Below are positions 1 to 6,763 of a stretch of 7,635 nt of DNA, in pieces. The stretch lies in NCBI GenBank assembly GCA_029859555.1, contig JAOUCV010000093.1:1-7635 (forward strand), given 5' to 3'. How positions within the stretch are numbered: the first letter of the stretch is position 1; every line of letters begins with the position of its first letter. A program made the translations under genes and the position numbers. The DNA is from Gammaproteobacteria bacterium. Its GTDB lineage: Bacteria; Pseudomonadota; Gammaproteobacteria; UBA9214. A model generated the notes under the pieces. The model was not told where the DNA came from, searched no databases, and saw nothing but the letters and a program-made list of their open reading frames with translations.

Positions 1-85
1 CGACTCCCCCGCCATGCAGTTCGGCACACCCCGCGAGGTAAAGGCAGGCAGAAAATAACAGCAGCTTGACAATTTTTTTTCTCAT
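1..85 (-). CDS. Small lipoprotein, N-terminal part only (runs off the left edge)
   Basis: Reading leftward from an ATG at 85-83, the first 28 codons give a classic lipoprotein signal peptide. It has a positive N-terminus (MRKK), a hydrophobic core (IVKLLLFSACLYLA) and a lipobox LAGC with the lipidated cysteine at residue 20. The next residues are AELHGGGV, and the gene then leaves the window. A Shine-Dalgarno AAGGA lies about 10 bases before the start (plus-strand 96-100). It follows the hydantoinase gene on the same strand after a 96-base gap. The residue after Cys is Ala rather than Asp, so outer-membrane sorting is expected if the Lol rules apply. No function can be assigned from so short a piece. 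The signal peptide is seen directly; the rest of the protein is unknown. Confidence 0.7.
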   Translation of the reverse strand, partial: MRKKIVKLLLFSACLYLAGCAELHGGGV

Positions 86-181
86 GGCAAAACAATCCTT
101 CTTTATCTGTTTATGCATTCAAGTCAATAAAAGCTCTTGCAGCAACGCACTCCGGCATCGATTAAAACCGACAGGCTGGCA

Positions 182-1723
182 TCAGTCATCAGCCGGCCCC
201 CAGCCACCACCACCGGGAGTAGCAACAGTTATTTGCTCACCCTCGCGAACCTGCAGTGTAATTTTCCCCGGCAACAACTTGCCATTGTACCTGTTTTCAC
301 CGGCGGTTCCGGCGCCTCCTCCCTGCAGACCCCAGGGTTGACGGCGACGGCGCTCCGTCAGCAAGGTCACTACTGCGGGGGCATGAAACTCGAATTCACG
401 CACCAGACCGTCGCCGCCCCGGTGCTTGCCAGGACCACCTGAACCACTACGCAACTGGTAACGATTCACCCGCAACGGAAAATCCATCTCCAGTACTTCG
501 ATCGGCGTATTCAGCGTATTGGTCATGTGTGACTGGGTAGCATTGAGACCGGGCCGGTGGCTGCCCGCTCCCATACCGCCGCCCATGGTTTCATAATAAT
601 CCCAGCAAAGTCCCTCGGCGCGCGCCCCCATCGCCAGGTTATTCATGGTGCCCTGGCTGGCGGCAGGAACCCTGTCCGGCAACGCCTGCGCCAGCGCGCC
701 CATGACAACATCCACTATACGACTACTGGTCTCGACGTTACCGGCCGCCACCGCTGCCGGCCATCTGGCATTCACCAGGCAACCCTCTGGCGCGGTCAGA
801 TGAATACCCTGAAAGCTGCCGGCACAGGCTGGCGTATGTGCCGGCATCAAACAGCGGAACACATAAAATACCCCGGCAGCCGTCACCGACAGGGGGCAAT
901 TGATATTGCCCCCAACCTGCGCGGCGGTACCGGTAAAATCGACGCCAACCTCACCACCCCTTACGTCCAGTGTCACCGCCAGCGGAATATCCTCGCTCCC
1001 CAGGCCATCGTCATCCATCACATCCTGAAAGTGATAGCGACCCTCCGGAAGTCCTGCCAGTGCCTCTTCTGCCAGCCTCGCCCCATAGCGGTTGACCGCC
1101 GCAAGTCCGGCTTTGAACGCACCCAGCCCGCTGCTGCCTGCCAGCTCTGCCAGGCGCTGTTCACCGGCACGGTTGGCACTCAACTGCGCCGCCAGATCAC
1201 CCTGCATTTGCACCGGACTGGCAGTCGCATCGACGATGCGTTGCAGCACCCCGGCGTCCGCCTGACCGGCACGCTGCAGGTGCGTTGGCGGTATGACAAG
1301 GCCCTCTTCCTCAAGAGAACATGAAATCGGCATAGAACCCGGGGTATCGGCGCCGATATCGGCGTGATGCGCCCTATTTGCCACAAAACCCGCCAACACC
1401 CCGGCTGCGTACACCGGTGAAATCAGCGTGATATCCGGCAGATGCGTGCCACCCAGGAACGGATCATTGACGATAACGACATCACCCGGCGCCCAGTTCG
1501 TGCCGGCAACCAGCCCCTGCATGGCGAACGCCATACTTCCCAGATGCACCGGGATATGGGCCGCCTGGGCACATAACTCGCCATCCGGACCAAACACCGC
1601 ACAGGAAAAATCCAGTCGGTCCTTGATATTGGTCGAAAAGGCAGCCCGTCGCAGTACCGCGCCCATTTCATCACACACGGCAGTCAGCCGACTTGAGAAG
1701 AGACTGAGCTCAATCGTGTTCAT
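182..1723 (-). CDS. hyuB: Hydantoinase B/oxoprolinase family protein (HyuB-like)
   Basis: This 513-residue protein belongs to the HyuB family: N-methylhydantoinase beta subunits, the C-terminal half of ATP-dependent 5-oxoprolinase, and acetone carboxylase alpha-like subunits. Such proteins work with a HyuA-type ATPase subunit to open cyclic amides. Family landmarks are VNDPFLGGTHLPDIT near residues 85-99, the histidine/aspartate stretch NRAHHADIGADTPGSM near 116-131, a glycine-rich SGSGGPGKHRGGDG segment toward the C-terminus, and the terminal TPGGGGWG. Length is near the family's usual 510-590. I chose the ATG at 1723 over a GTG three codons upstream because an AGG lies 8 bases before it and MNTIELSLF resembles normal family starts. 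No HyuA gene adjoins: upstream is a divergent gene, downstream a lipoprotein. The family is certain. The substrate (hydantoin, 5-oxoproline or other) cannot be read from sequence. Confidence 0.88.
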   Translation of the reverse strand: MNTIELSLFSSRLTAVCDEMGAVLRRAAFSTNIKDRLDFSCAVFGPDGELCAQAAHIPVHLGSMAFAMQGLVAGTNWAPGDVVIVNDPFLGGTHLPDITLISPVYAAGVLAGFVANRAHHADIGADTPGSMPISCSLEEEGLVIPPTHLQRAGQADAGVLQRIVDATASPVQMQGDLAAQLSANRAGEQRLAELAGSSGLGAFKAGLAAVNRYGARLAEEALAGLPEGRYHFQDVMDDDGLGSEDIPLAVTLDVRGGEVGVDFTGTAAQVGGNINCPLSVTAAGVFYVFRCLMPAHTPACAGSFQGIHLTAPEGCLVNARWPAAVAAGNVETSSRIVDVVMGALAQALPDRVPAASQGTMNNLAMGARAEGLCWDYYETMGGGMGAGSHRPGLNATQSHMTNTLNTPIEVLEMDFPLRVNRYQLRSGSGGPGKHRGGDGLVREFEFHAPAVVTLLTERRRRQPWGLQGGGAGTAGENRYNGKLLPGKITLQVREGEQITVATPGGGGWGPADD

Positions 1724-1814
1724 GTCGCACACCTGCCCGCACCCTCAACCATAAAGTATTTACATCCTTCTGATTAATATAACTATTTAAACGTTCCATT
1801 AGCGTATACCGGTA

Positions 1815-1843
1815 TTGCAAACTGGCAACTGCTGCCGTATCCT
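1815..1843 (+). promoter_or_regulatory. Candidate sigma-70 promoter for the PuuD-like gene
   Basis: TTGCAA (1815-1820) and TATCCT (1838-1843) are separated by 17 bases. Each matches four of six consensus positions. This would give a leader of roughly 75 bases before the ATG at 1924. Such matches arise often by chance, so this is only a candidate. Confidence 0.3.
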
Positions 1844-1907
1844 CCCGTTCCCGAGTATTTTAGTCACCTATTCAAAACATAACCGCGACCAACATCATCA
1901 AGCGGAT

Positions 1908-1914
1908 AAAAGGA
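1908..1914 (+). promoter_or_regulatory. Strong ribosome binding site
   Basis: AAAGGAG lies nine bases before the ATG at 1924. It is the best Shine-Dalgarno sequence in the window and fixes the start of the membrane protein. It also suggests high translation compared with the weakly led genes further right. Confidence 0.75.
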
Positions 1915-1923
1915 GTCAAGCGC

Positions 1924-2508
1924 ATGAACCCATTAAATTCAATCCTGGGCACCATCATCTCAGGATTCGTTCTGTCTATCATTATTGTCCTCGGACTGGG
2001 TACGACCAGCCTGAATGGCTGGGAACTGCTGGTCTGGGCACACGTTCTGGTTGGTATTGTCTGGATCGGCCTGCTGTACTACTTCAACTTTGTACAGGTT
2101 CCTGCCGTCGGACAGGCACTCGGTGACGAAGGTGGACCTGGCCCCGCGGCTATCAACAAGTATGTCGCTCCCCGCGCCCTGCTGTGGTTCCGCTGGTCTG
2201 CCCTGCTGACCTGGATCACCGGCGCAGCAACACTGGAAATCATGGGGGTTGGTATCGGCAATGCCTTCATGCTCAAGGAAGGTGCTGCGATTATCGGGAT
2301 CGGCGCCTGGCTCGGCACCATCATGCTGTTCAATGTGTGGGTACTGATCTGGCCGAACCAGAAAAAGATCCTCGGTATTGTTGATGCCACGGCTGACCAG
2401 ATCGCCGGTGCCAAGAAAGTAGCCCTGATGGCATCACGCACCAACACACTGCTGTCCATTCCGATGCTGATGTGCATGACCGGCCATATGCACGGCCTGC
2501 CGTTCTAG
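1924..2508 (+). CDS. Short PuuD-like (urate oxidase N-terminal domain) membrane protein
   Basis: This 194-residue integral membrane protein has about five hydrophobic segments, near residues 8-27, 34-58, 86-108, 119-143 and 173-187. The segment WAHVLVGIVWIGLLYYFNF (with His40), the stretch IWPNQKK near 142-148, and SRTNTLLSIPMLMCM near 171-185 are typical of the membrane domain called Urate_ox_N. In full PuuD that domain precedes a cytochrome c domain and oxidises urate. Here the protein is well under the usual length and ends at HMHGLPF with no CxxCH haem motif. Urate oxidation is therefore doubtful, and a haem- or electron-linked role is only an inference. The gene has a strong ribosome binding site and its own terminator, so it is probably transcribed alone. 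Family membership is likely; function is unknown. Confidence 0.78.
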   Translation: MNPLNSILGTIISGFVLSIIIVLGLGTTSLNGWELLVWAHVLVGIVWIGLLYYFNFVQVPAVGQALGDEGGPGPAAINKYVAPRALLWFRWSALLTWITGAATLEIMGVGIGNAFMLKEGAAIIGIGAWLGTIMLFNVWVLIWPNQKKILGIVDATADQIAGAKKVALMASRTNTLLSIPMLMCMTGHMHGLPF

Positions 2509-2575
2509 CAGCTCAATCGCACTAACACGGAGTATTTACAGACAGACAAGGTCTGCAACAGCCGTAGCAGGAACT

Positions 2576-2609
2576 GCAAACCCGGCCACTGGCCGGGTTT
2601 GCGCTTTTT
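2576..2609 (+). terminator. Strong intrinsic terminator
   Basis: A perfect 12-base-pair GC-rich stem, with GCAAACCCGGCC pairing to GGCCGGGTTTGC, encloses a three-base loop ACT. It is followed after GC by TTTTT. It lies 67 bases after the stop of the PuuD-like gene and should end that transcript before argD. Confidence 0.93.
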
Positions 2610-2626
2610 AGTCAATCGGCTATAAA
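2599..2626 (+). promoter_or_regulatory. Candidate promoter for the argD-led operon
   Basis: TTGCGC (2599-2604) and TATAAA (2621-2626) are 16 bases apart, in a locally AT-rich stretch between the terminator and argD. The -35 element would lie inside the 3' arm and tail of the terminator. The -10 match is good and the -35 match weak. I see no convincing ArgR operator (paired ATTCA-type half-sites) nearby. Confidence 0.35.
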
Positions 2627-2691
2627 ATCAGAATCAATAAACGCTGGCAGTCTGACACAGGCTGCCTTTTCTATTTTGGGCAAGGTAAAAA

Positions 2692-3864
2692 ATGGCAGAG
2701 CATCTTATGTCTACCTATAACCGTCTACCGGTGCAGTTTGAACGCGGTGAAGGCGTGTGGTTATGGGACAATGAGAACAAACAGTATCTGGACGCGCTCA
2801 GCGGCATCGCCGTCTGCGGGCTCGGCCACGCCCACCCGCTTGTCACCCGTGCCATCGCAGATCAGGCCGGGCAACTGGTGCATACGTCCAATCTCTATGG
2901 CATTGCCTTGCAGGAACAACTGGCTGACAAGCTGTGCGAGCTGTCAGGTATGGAGCGGGTATTCTTTTCCAACTCCGGCGCCGAATCGAATGAAGCCGCC
3001 ATTAAAATTGCGCGGCTGTTCGGCCACAGCAAGCACATCGACAACCCCGCTATTATCGTCATGGAAAACAGTTTCCACGGACGCACCATGGCAACACTCA
3101 CCGCGACCGGTAACCGCAAGGTACAGGCCGGCTTTGAACCGCTGCTACAGGGTTTCATTCGCGTGCCCTACAACGACCTCGATGCTATCAGGACAGTCGC
3201 CGCCAACAGCCAGTCAGTTGCTGCCATTCTGCTGGAACCGATACAGGGCGAAGGCGGCATCAACATTCCGGATGCCGCCTATCTCGACGGGATACGTGCT
3301 ATCTGTGATGACAATGACTGGCTGATGATGCTGGATGAAATCCAGACCGGCATGGGTCGCACCGGCAAATGGTTTGCCAGCCAGCACAGTCAGTCCATTC
3401 CGGATGTTGTTACCATCGCCAAGGCACTGGGCAATGGCGTCCCGGTGGGTGCCTGCCTCGCTCGCGGCAAGGCCGCTGGTATGATGCAGCCGGGCAGCCA
3501 TGGCACCACCTTCGGCGGCAACCCGCTGGCCTGTCGTGCCGCCATAGCCGTGGTGGAGTCACTTGAGCAGCAACAGTGCGTCGCCAATGCGGAAAAACTT
3601 GGCGCTCACATGCTCAGCGGCTTCGCAGCCGCGCTTGCAGATAGCGAGGGTGTTGAAGACATTCGCGGCAAGGGCCTGATGATTGGTATTGAACTCGACC
3701 GGCCCTGTGCTGAACTGGTACAAAAGGCACTCATGCAGGGCCTGCTGATTAACGTCACCGCAGAACGGGTAATTCGTTTACTCCCCCCACTGATACTGAC
3801 AGAAAAACAGGCCGATATAATTGTCGAACAAGTCAGTAACCTGGTACGGGAATTTCTGGTTTAA
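2692..3864 (+). CDS. argD: Acetylornithine aminotransferase (class III, PLP-dependent)
   Basis: ArgD makes N-acetylornithine from N-acetylglutamate semialdehyde and glutamate in cytosolic arginine biosynthesis; many ArgD enzymes also serve lysine synthesis as succinyldiaminopimelate aminotransferase. The 390 residues match the usual length. Visible motifs are LDALSGIAVCGLGHAHP (33-49), NSGAESNEAAIK (94-105) for cofactor phosphate binding, SFHGRTMA (127-134), LDEIQTGMGRTGK (214-226) with the cofactor-ring aspartate D215, TIAKALGNG (241-249) with the Schiff-base lysine K244, and HGTTFGGNPLA (270-280). The ATG at 2692 has AAGG six bases upstream; a later in-frame ATG at 2707 lacks one. argF starts 7 bases after the stop, so the two are surely co-transcribed. 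Related aminotransferases of ornithine or succinylornithine are similar, but the argF neighbour supports ArgD. Confidence 0.95.
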   Translation: MAEHLMSTYNRLPVQFERGEGVWLWDNENKQYLDALSGIAVCGLGHAHPLVTRAIADQAGQLVHTSNLYGIALQEQLADKLCELSGMERVFFSNSGAESNEAAIKIARLFGHSKHIDNPAIIVMENSFHGRTMATLTATGNRKVQAGFEPLLQGFIRVPYNDLDAIRTVAANSQSVAAILLEPIQGEGGINIPDAAYLDGIRAICDDNDWLMMLDEIQTGMGRTGKWFASQHSQSIPDVVTIAKALGNGVPVGACLARGKAAGMMQPGSHGTTFGGNPLACRAAIAVVESLEQQQCVANAEKLGAHMLSGFAAALADSEGVEDIRGKGLMIGIELDRPCAELVQKALMQGLLINVTAERVIRLLPPLILTEKQADIIVEQVSNLVREFLV

Positions 3865-3871
3865 GTAAATC

Positions 3872-4773
3872 ATGATGAAAAAAAACTTCTTAACACTGCT
3901 TGATCTTTCCCCGGACACGCTACGCGGCCTGATTACACGCGGCATCGAGCTGAAGGCAATACACAAGGCGGGCAGCCTGCACGAACCACTAAAGAACAGG
4001 GTGCTGGCGATGATTTTCGAGAAATCTTCTACCCGCACCCGCATGTCCTTTGAAGCCGGCATGGCACAACTGGGCGGCACGGCTATTTTCCTGTCACCGC
4101 GTGATACTCAACTGGGCCGCGGCGAGCCGATTGAAGACTCGGCGCGCGTTCTGTCGCGCATGGCAGACATCATCATGATCAGAACCTTCGAACACGAAAA
4201 AATCGAACGCTTCACATCCTGCTCCAAAGTACCCATCATTAACGCACTCACCGACCTGTACCACCCCTGCCAGTTGCTGGCCGACATGCAGACCTGGTTG
4301 AACACCGCGGTGAGATACAGGGAAAAACAGTTGCATGGATAGGCGACGGTAACAATATGTGCCATTCCTATATCAATGCCGCCCGTCAATACGGGTTCAC
4401 CCTCAACATCGCCAGCCCCGAGGGTTACGACCCGGACAGTTCGATTCTGCAGGCTGCCGGGGAAAGCGCAGTGATAATACGCGACCCCCTGGATGCAGCG
4501 AACAATGCCGACCTGGTGGTCACGGACGTCTGGGCCAGCATGGGACAGGAAGAAGAACAGGCCCTGCGCGAAAAGGCCTTTGCCCGCTACCAGGTTGACA
4601 AGCACATCATGCAAGCGGCAGCAGACGACGCACTGTTTATGCATTGCCTGCCCGCACACCGTGGCGAGGAAGTCGCCGCTGCTGTCATAGACGGACAACA
4701 AAGCGTCGTCTGGGATGAAGCAGAGAATCGTCTGCACGCCCAGAAGGCACTGCTCGAGTACCTGCTGCAGTAA
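3872..4773 (+). pseudogene. argF: Ornithine carbamoyltransferase, interrupted by a one-base frameshift
   Basis: ArgF joins carbamoyl phosphate to ornithine to give citrulline. The frame opens at ATG 3872 and reads to residue 143 with the carbamoyl-phosphate motif SSTRTR (52-57) and YHPCQLLAD (130-138). One base is missing at about 4300, and the frame ends at TAG 4340-4342 (156 residues). The rest continues in the next frame from AA/CAC at 4301-4303, reading [19 protein letters not shown]. It carries the ornithine-loop motif DVWASMG (repaired residues 219-225) and [10 protein letters not shown] (258-267), and stops at 4773. With the base restored the protein is 300 residues, normal for the family. 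Nothing else is damaged. The break is either a recent mutation or a sequence error. A downstream ATG at 4357 opens a 138-residue piece that lacks the carbamoyl-phosphate domain and could not work alone. The start has only a weak ribosome binding site and depends on argD translation. Confidence 0.92.
4298..4303 (+). other. Frameshift site in argF (one base missing)
   Basis: The sequence reads CTG-GTT-GAA-CAC around here. The expected reading is TTG GAA CAC (Leu-Glu-His), but only one G is present between TT and AA. Restoring a G at 4300/4301 joins the two frames exactly. The site is not a homopolymer run, and there is no classical X-XXY-YYZ slippery heptamer in the zero frame. Confidence 0.88.
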
Positions 4774-4794
4774 CCCGCACAGCACACCGGACAT

Positions 4795-5574
4795 ATGTGC
4801 AGACTCGCCGCCTACCTTGGACCTGCCATCCCGCTGCAACAGTTTCTGCTGGAACCGTCACACAGCATTTACCGGCAATCATGGGAACCCCGTGAACTCA
4901 AGTATGCGAAACTGAACGCAGATGGCTTCGGTTTTGGCTGGTATGGCCCGGACAACATCCCCACCGCCTATACCAGCGCCTTGCCTATCTGGTCTGACAG
5001 CAACCTGCCCGGGCTTGCGCGCACCCTGACAGCGCCACTCTGGCTTGCAGAGGTGCGTAGCGCCACGCAAGGCAACCCGGTACACCAGTTCAATACCGCG
5101 CCTTTCCATGACGCACAGCACCTGTTCACACATAACGGCTTCATCAGGGACTTCCACCAGTGTGTACAGCCTGGAATCGTCGCCCGGCTGTCACCCGATA
5201 TTGCCGCCGGCATTCGCGGCAATACGGATTCGGAATACCTGTTTGCCTGTCTACGGCAATTGCTGCTGGATGATCCCTCTGCAGGACTCCCGGAAATACT
5301 CCGGCAACTGTTTGCCCTGCTGGCTGATCTGATAAGCACGCAAGCAGCCTTGCTGAATATCATTATCACGGATGGCAGCAGTCTCTACGCCGCACGTCAC
5401 GGATTCAACCACGAATGCCCGTCGCTTTACTACACTACCGATGACGAGCTGTTTCCTGCCGGGCAGTTGATTGCTTCCGAACGCCTCACCAGCGACGATT
5501 TCTGGCAACCGGTACCTGAACACCAGCTGTTAATAATCAGCCCGGAAAACCCGCCCGAGTTACTGGCACTGTGA
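4795..5574 (+). CDS. egtC: EgtC-type class II glutamine amidotransferase (ergothioneine pathway)
   Basis: EgtC removes the gamma-glutamyl group from gamma-glutamyl-hercynylcysteine sulfoxide, between the EgtB and lyase steps of ergothioneine synthesis. The 259-residue protein starts MCRLAAYLG, which exposes Cys2 as the N-terminal nucleophile of the Ntn amidohydrolase fold. Supporting motifs are NADGFGFGWY (41-50), AEVRSAT (85-91), THNGFI (112-117), GNTDSE (142-147) and ASERL (227-231). There is no glutaminase-synthase fusion, so it is a stand-alone hydrolase. It begins 21 bases after argF with a poor ribosome binding site, which suggests it depends on the upstream transcript. It overlaps the EgtB-like gene by four bases. 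YafJ-like amidotransferases look similar, but the EgtB neighbour makes EgtC the best reading. Confidence 0.9.
   Translation: MCRLAAYLGPAIPLQQFLLEPSHSIYRQSWEPRELKYAKLNADGFGFGWYGPDNIPTAYTSALPIWSDSNLPGLARTLTAPLWLAEVRSATQGNPVHQFNTAPFHDAQHLFTHNGFIRDFHQCVQPGIVARLSPDIAAGIRGNTDSEYLFACLRQLLLDDPSAGLPEILRQLFALLADLISTQAALLNIIITDGSSLYAARHGFNHECPSLYYTTDDELFPAGQLIASERLTSDDFWQPVPEHQLLIISPENPPELLAL
5571..5574 (+). other. GTGA start/stop overlap (egtC/egtB)
   Basis: The egtB start GTG (5571-5573) overlaps the egtC stop TGA (5572-5574). This arrangement favours re-initiation by the same ribosomes, and so near-equal amounts of the two enzymes. Confidence 0.8.
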
Positions 5575-6725
5575 GTTCTGCCGCGCTACTGAACGAACTG
5601 CGCCTGGCACAGGAACTGGTGACGGCATTGCTTGAACCAATACAGGATGACAGCTACCGCCGGCAATACCATCATGACCTTAGCCCGCTGGGCTGGCACC
5701 TTGGTCACTGCACTTATACTGAATGCTACTGGCTGCAGGAAGTAGTACTCAATGATAACCGTTTCACAGCGCCGGTAGCCGACATCTACACCGCCGGGGT
5801 AACGCCAAAGCCGCAACGTGGCGACAGGCTGCCAGCACTGGATGTACTGATACAGTGGACGCTGGGTATGCAGTCGCTGAACGCCGAAACACTGGAGACA
5901 TCACCGCCAACGCTGACTGATCACCCGCTGATGCAGGATGACTACCTGCTGCATTTTTTAGTACAGCATTACAGCCAGCACTATGAAAACATGCTTGCAA
6001 TACTTACACAGCGTGCACTGACAGGGGCCACAGCGGATTTCGAGACAAGCCACCCCGTTACATCCAGCCCGCTACGACAGGACAGGATCAGCATACAAGC
6101 GGGGCACTACCGGGTCGGCGGCATAGCGCCCACGGCCTGTGACAACGAACTGCCTGCACAACAGGCCACGCTTGGTCCCTGTGAGATTGCACGCAACCCG
6201 GTCAGCAACAGCGAGTACCTCGCCTTCATGGAGGCCGGCGGTTATGAAGACGCCTCGCACTGGAATGCGGCCGGCTGGCAATGGCAACTGCAACAACAGG
6301 CAGGCGCCCCGGATCACTGGCGGCAGGACAACGCCGGCAACTGGTACGGCATCGGCGTCCGTGGCGCCTACGAACTCGATGACAATGACGCGGTACACGG
6401 GATCTCGCAGCATGAGGCAGCAGCATTCGCCGGCTGGGCCGGCGGCCGTTTGCCACACGAGCACCAGTGGGAAGTCGCCTGCCGCCTGCAGTTTCTGGAA
6501 CAAACCGGTCGTGTTTGGGAGTGGTGTGAAAATCCGTTCTACCCCTATGCCGGCTTCCAGGACTTTCCCTACGAAGGCTATTCAAAACCCTGGTTCGATA
6601 ACCACCACTACAGCCTGCGTGGCGGCAGCCTGCATACACGTCCGGCGATCAAGCGTGCCAGCTTCAGAAACTTTCATAACCCCGGTAAGCGGCATATCTT
6701 CGCCGGTCTGCGGCTTGTCTGGTAG
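5571..6725 (+). CDS. egtB: EgtB-type non-haem iron sulfoxide synthase (DinB-like + FGE-sulfatase domains)
   Basis: EgtB enzymes use iron and oxygen to bond sulfur of gamma-glutamylcysteine or cysteine to trimethylhistidine (hercynine). The 384-residue protein has an N-terminal DinB-like helical domain (about 5-150) with GWHLGHCT (41-48) and HYSQHYENML (133-142). These supply the three-histidine iron site, H46, H133 and H137 by analogy with mycobacterial EgtB. A C-terminal FGE-sulfatase domain (about 175-384) shows PVSNSEYLAFM (210-220), GGRLPHEHQWEVA (291-303), GRVWEWC (313-319), LRGGS (349-353) and FAGLRL (377-382). It starts at GTG 5571, whose last two bases belong to the egtC stop (GTGA overlap). 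The adjacent EgtC implies gamma-glutamylcysteine as sulfur donor. It is somewhat short, and its C-terminal segment PYEGYSKPWF recalls the EgtB-related group that includes selenoneine synthases. The exact substrate is therefore open. Confidence 0.86.
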   Translation: MSSAALLNELRLAQELVTALLEPIQDDSYRRQYHHDLSPLGWHLGHCTYTECYWLQEVVLNDNRFTAPVADIYTAGVTPKPQRGDRLPALDVLIQWTLGMQSLNAETLETSPPTLTDHPLMQDDYLLHFLVQHYSQHYENMLAILTQRALTGATADFETSHPVTSSPLRQDRISIQAGHYRVGGIAPTACDNELPAQQATLGPCEIARNPVSNSEYLAFMEAGGYEDASHWNAAGWQWQLQQQAGAPDHWRQDNAGNWYGIGVRGAYELDDNDAVHGISQHEAAAFAGWAGGRLPHEHQWEVACRLQFLEQTGRVWEWCENPFYPYAGFQDFPYEGYSKPWFDNHHYSLRGGSLHTRPAIKRASFRNFHNPGKRHIFAGLRLVW

Positions 6726-6763
6726 GCAGCCGTAGACTGCTGCAGCCTATGTATAATGCCGGC

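Larger units (their letters stand above)
1724..1923. other. Divergent intergenic region
   Basis: About 200 bases separate the minus-strand hydantoinase gene from the plus-strand membrane protein, so promoters for both should lie here. The part at 1750-1800 is clearly AT-rich compared with the flanking genes. No RNA gene, perfect palindrome or tandem repeat is apparent. A moderate plus-strand promoter match and a strong ribosome binding site are listed separately. I could not settle on a minus-strand promoter. Confidence 0.6.

Noticed and set aside
102..127. Minus-strand TTGACT and GATAAA ahead of the lipoprotein
   Set aside because: The spacing is only 14 bases, too short for a normal sigma-70 promoter, though a dedicated promoter in this 96-base gap remains possible.
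557..1324. A 255-codon plus-strand open frame within the hydantoinase gene
   Set aside because: It lies wholly antisense to a clear HyuB gene, has low-complexity shadow-like composition and shows no recognisable domain.
2543..2555. Small hairpin CAGAC-AAG-GTCTG
   Set aside because: A five-base stem without a T tract is too weak to call a terminator or regulator; the real terminator follows at 2576.
4295..4342. Programmed -1 frameshifting as the way argF is expressed
   Set aside because: Slipping back one base would restore Leu-Glu-His, but there is no slippery heptamer, and ornithine carbamoyltransferases are not known to need frameshifting. A missing base is simpler.
4108..4839. A 243-codon minus-strand open frame spanning the argF frameshift
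   Set aside because: It is antisense to argF, whose motifs are unmistakable on both sides of the break. Its cysteine-rich translation looks like a codon shadow.
6752..6757. A perfect TATAAT just before the protease gene
   Set aside because: No reasonable -35 hexamer lies 16-18 bases upstream, and the hexamer lies too close to the likely start codon. The gene is probably read from the upstream operon.
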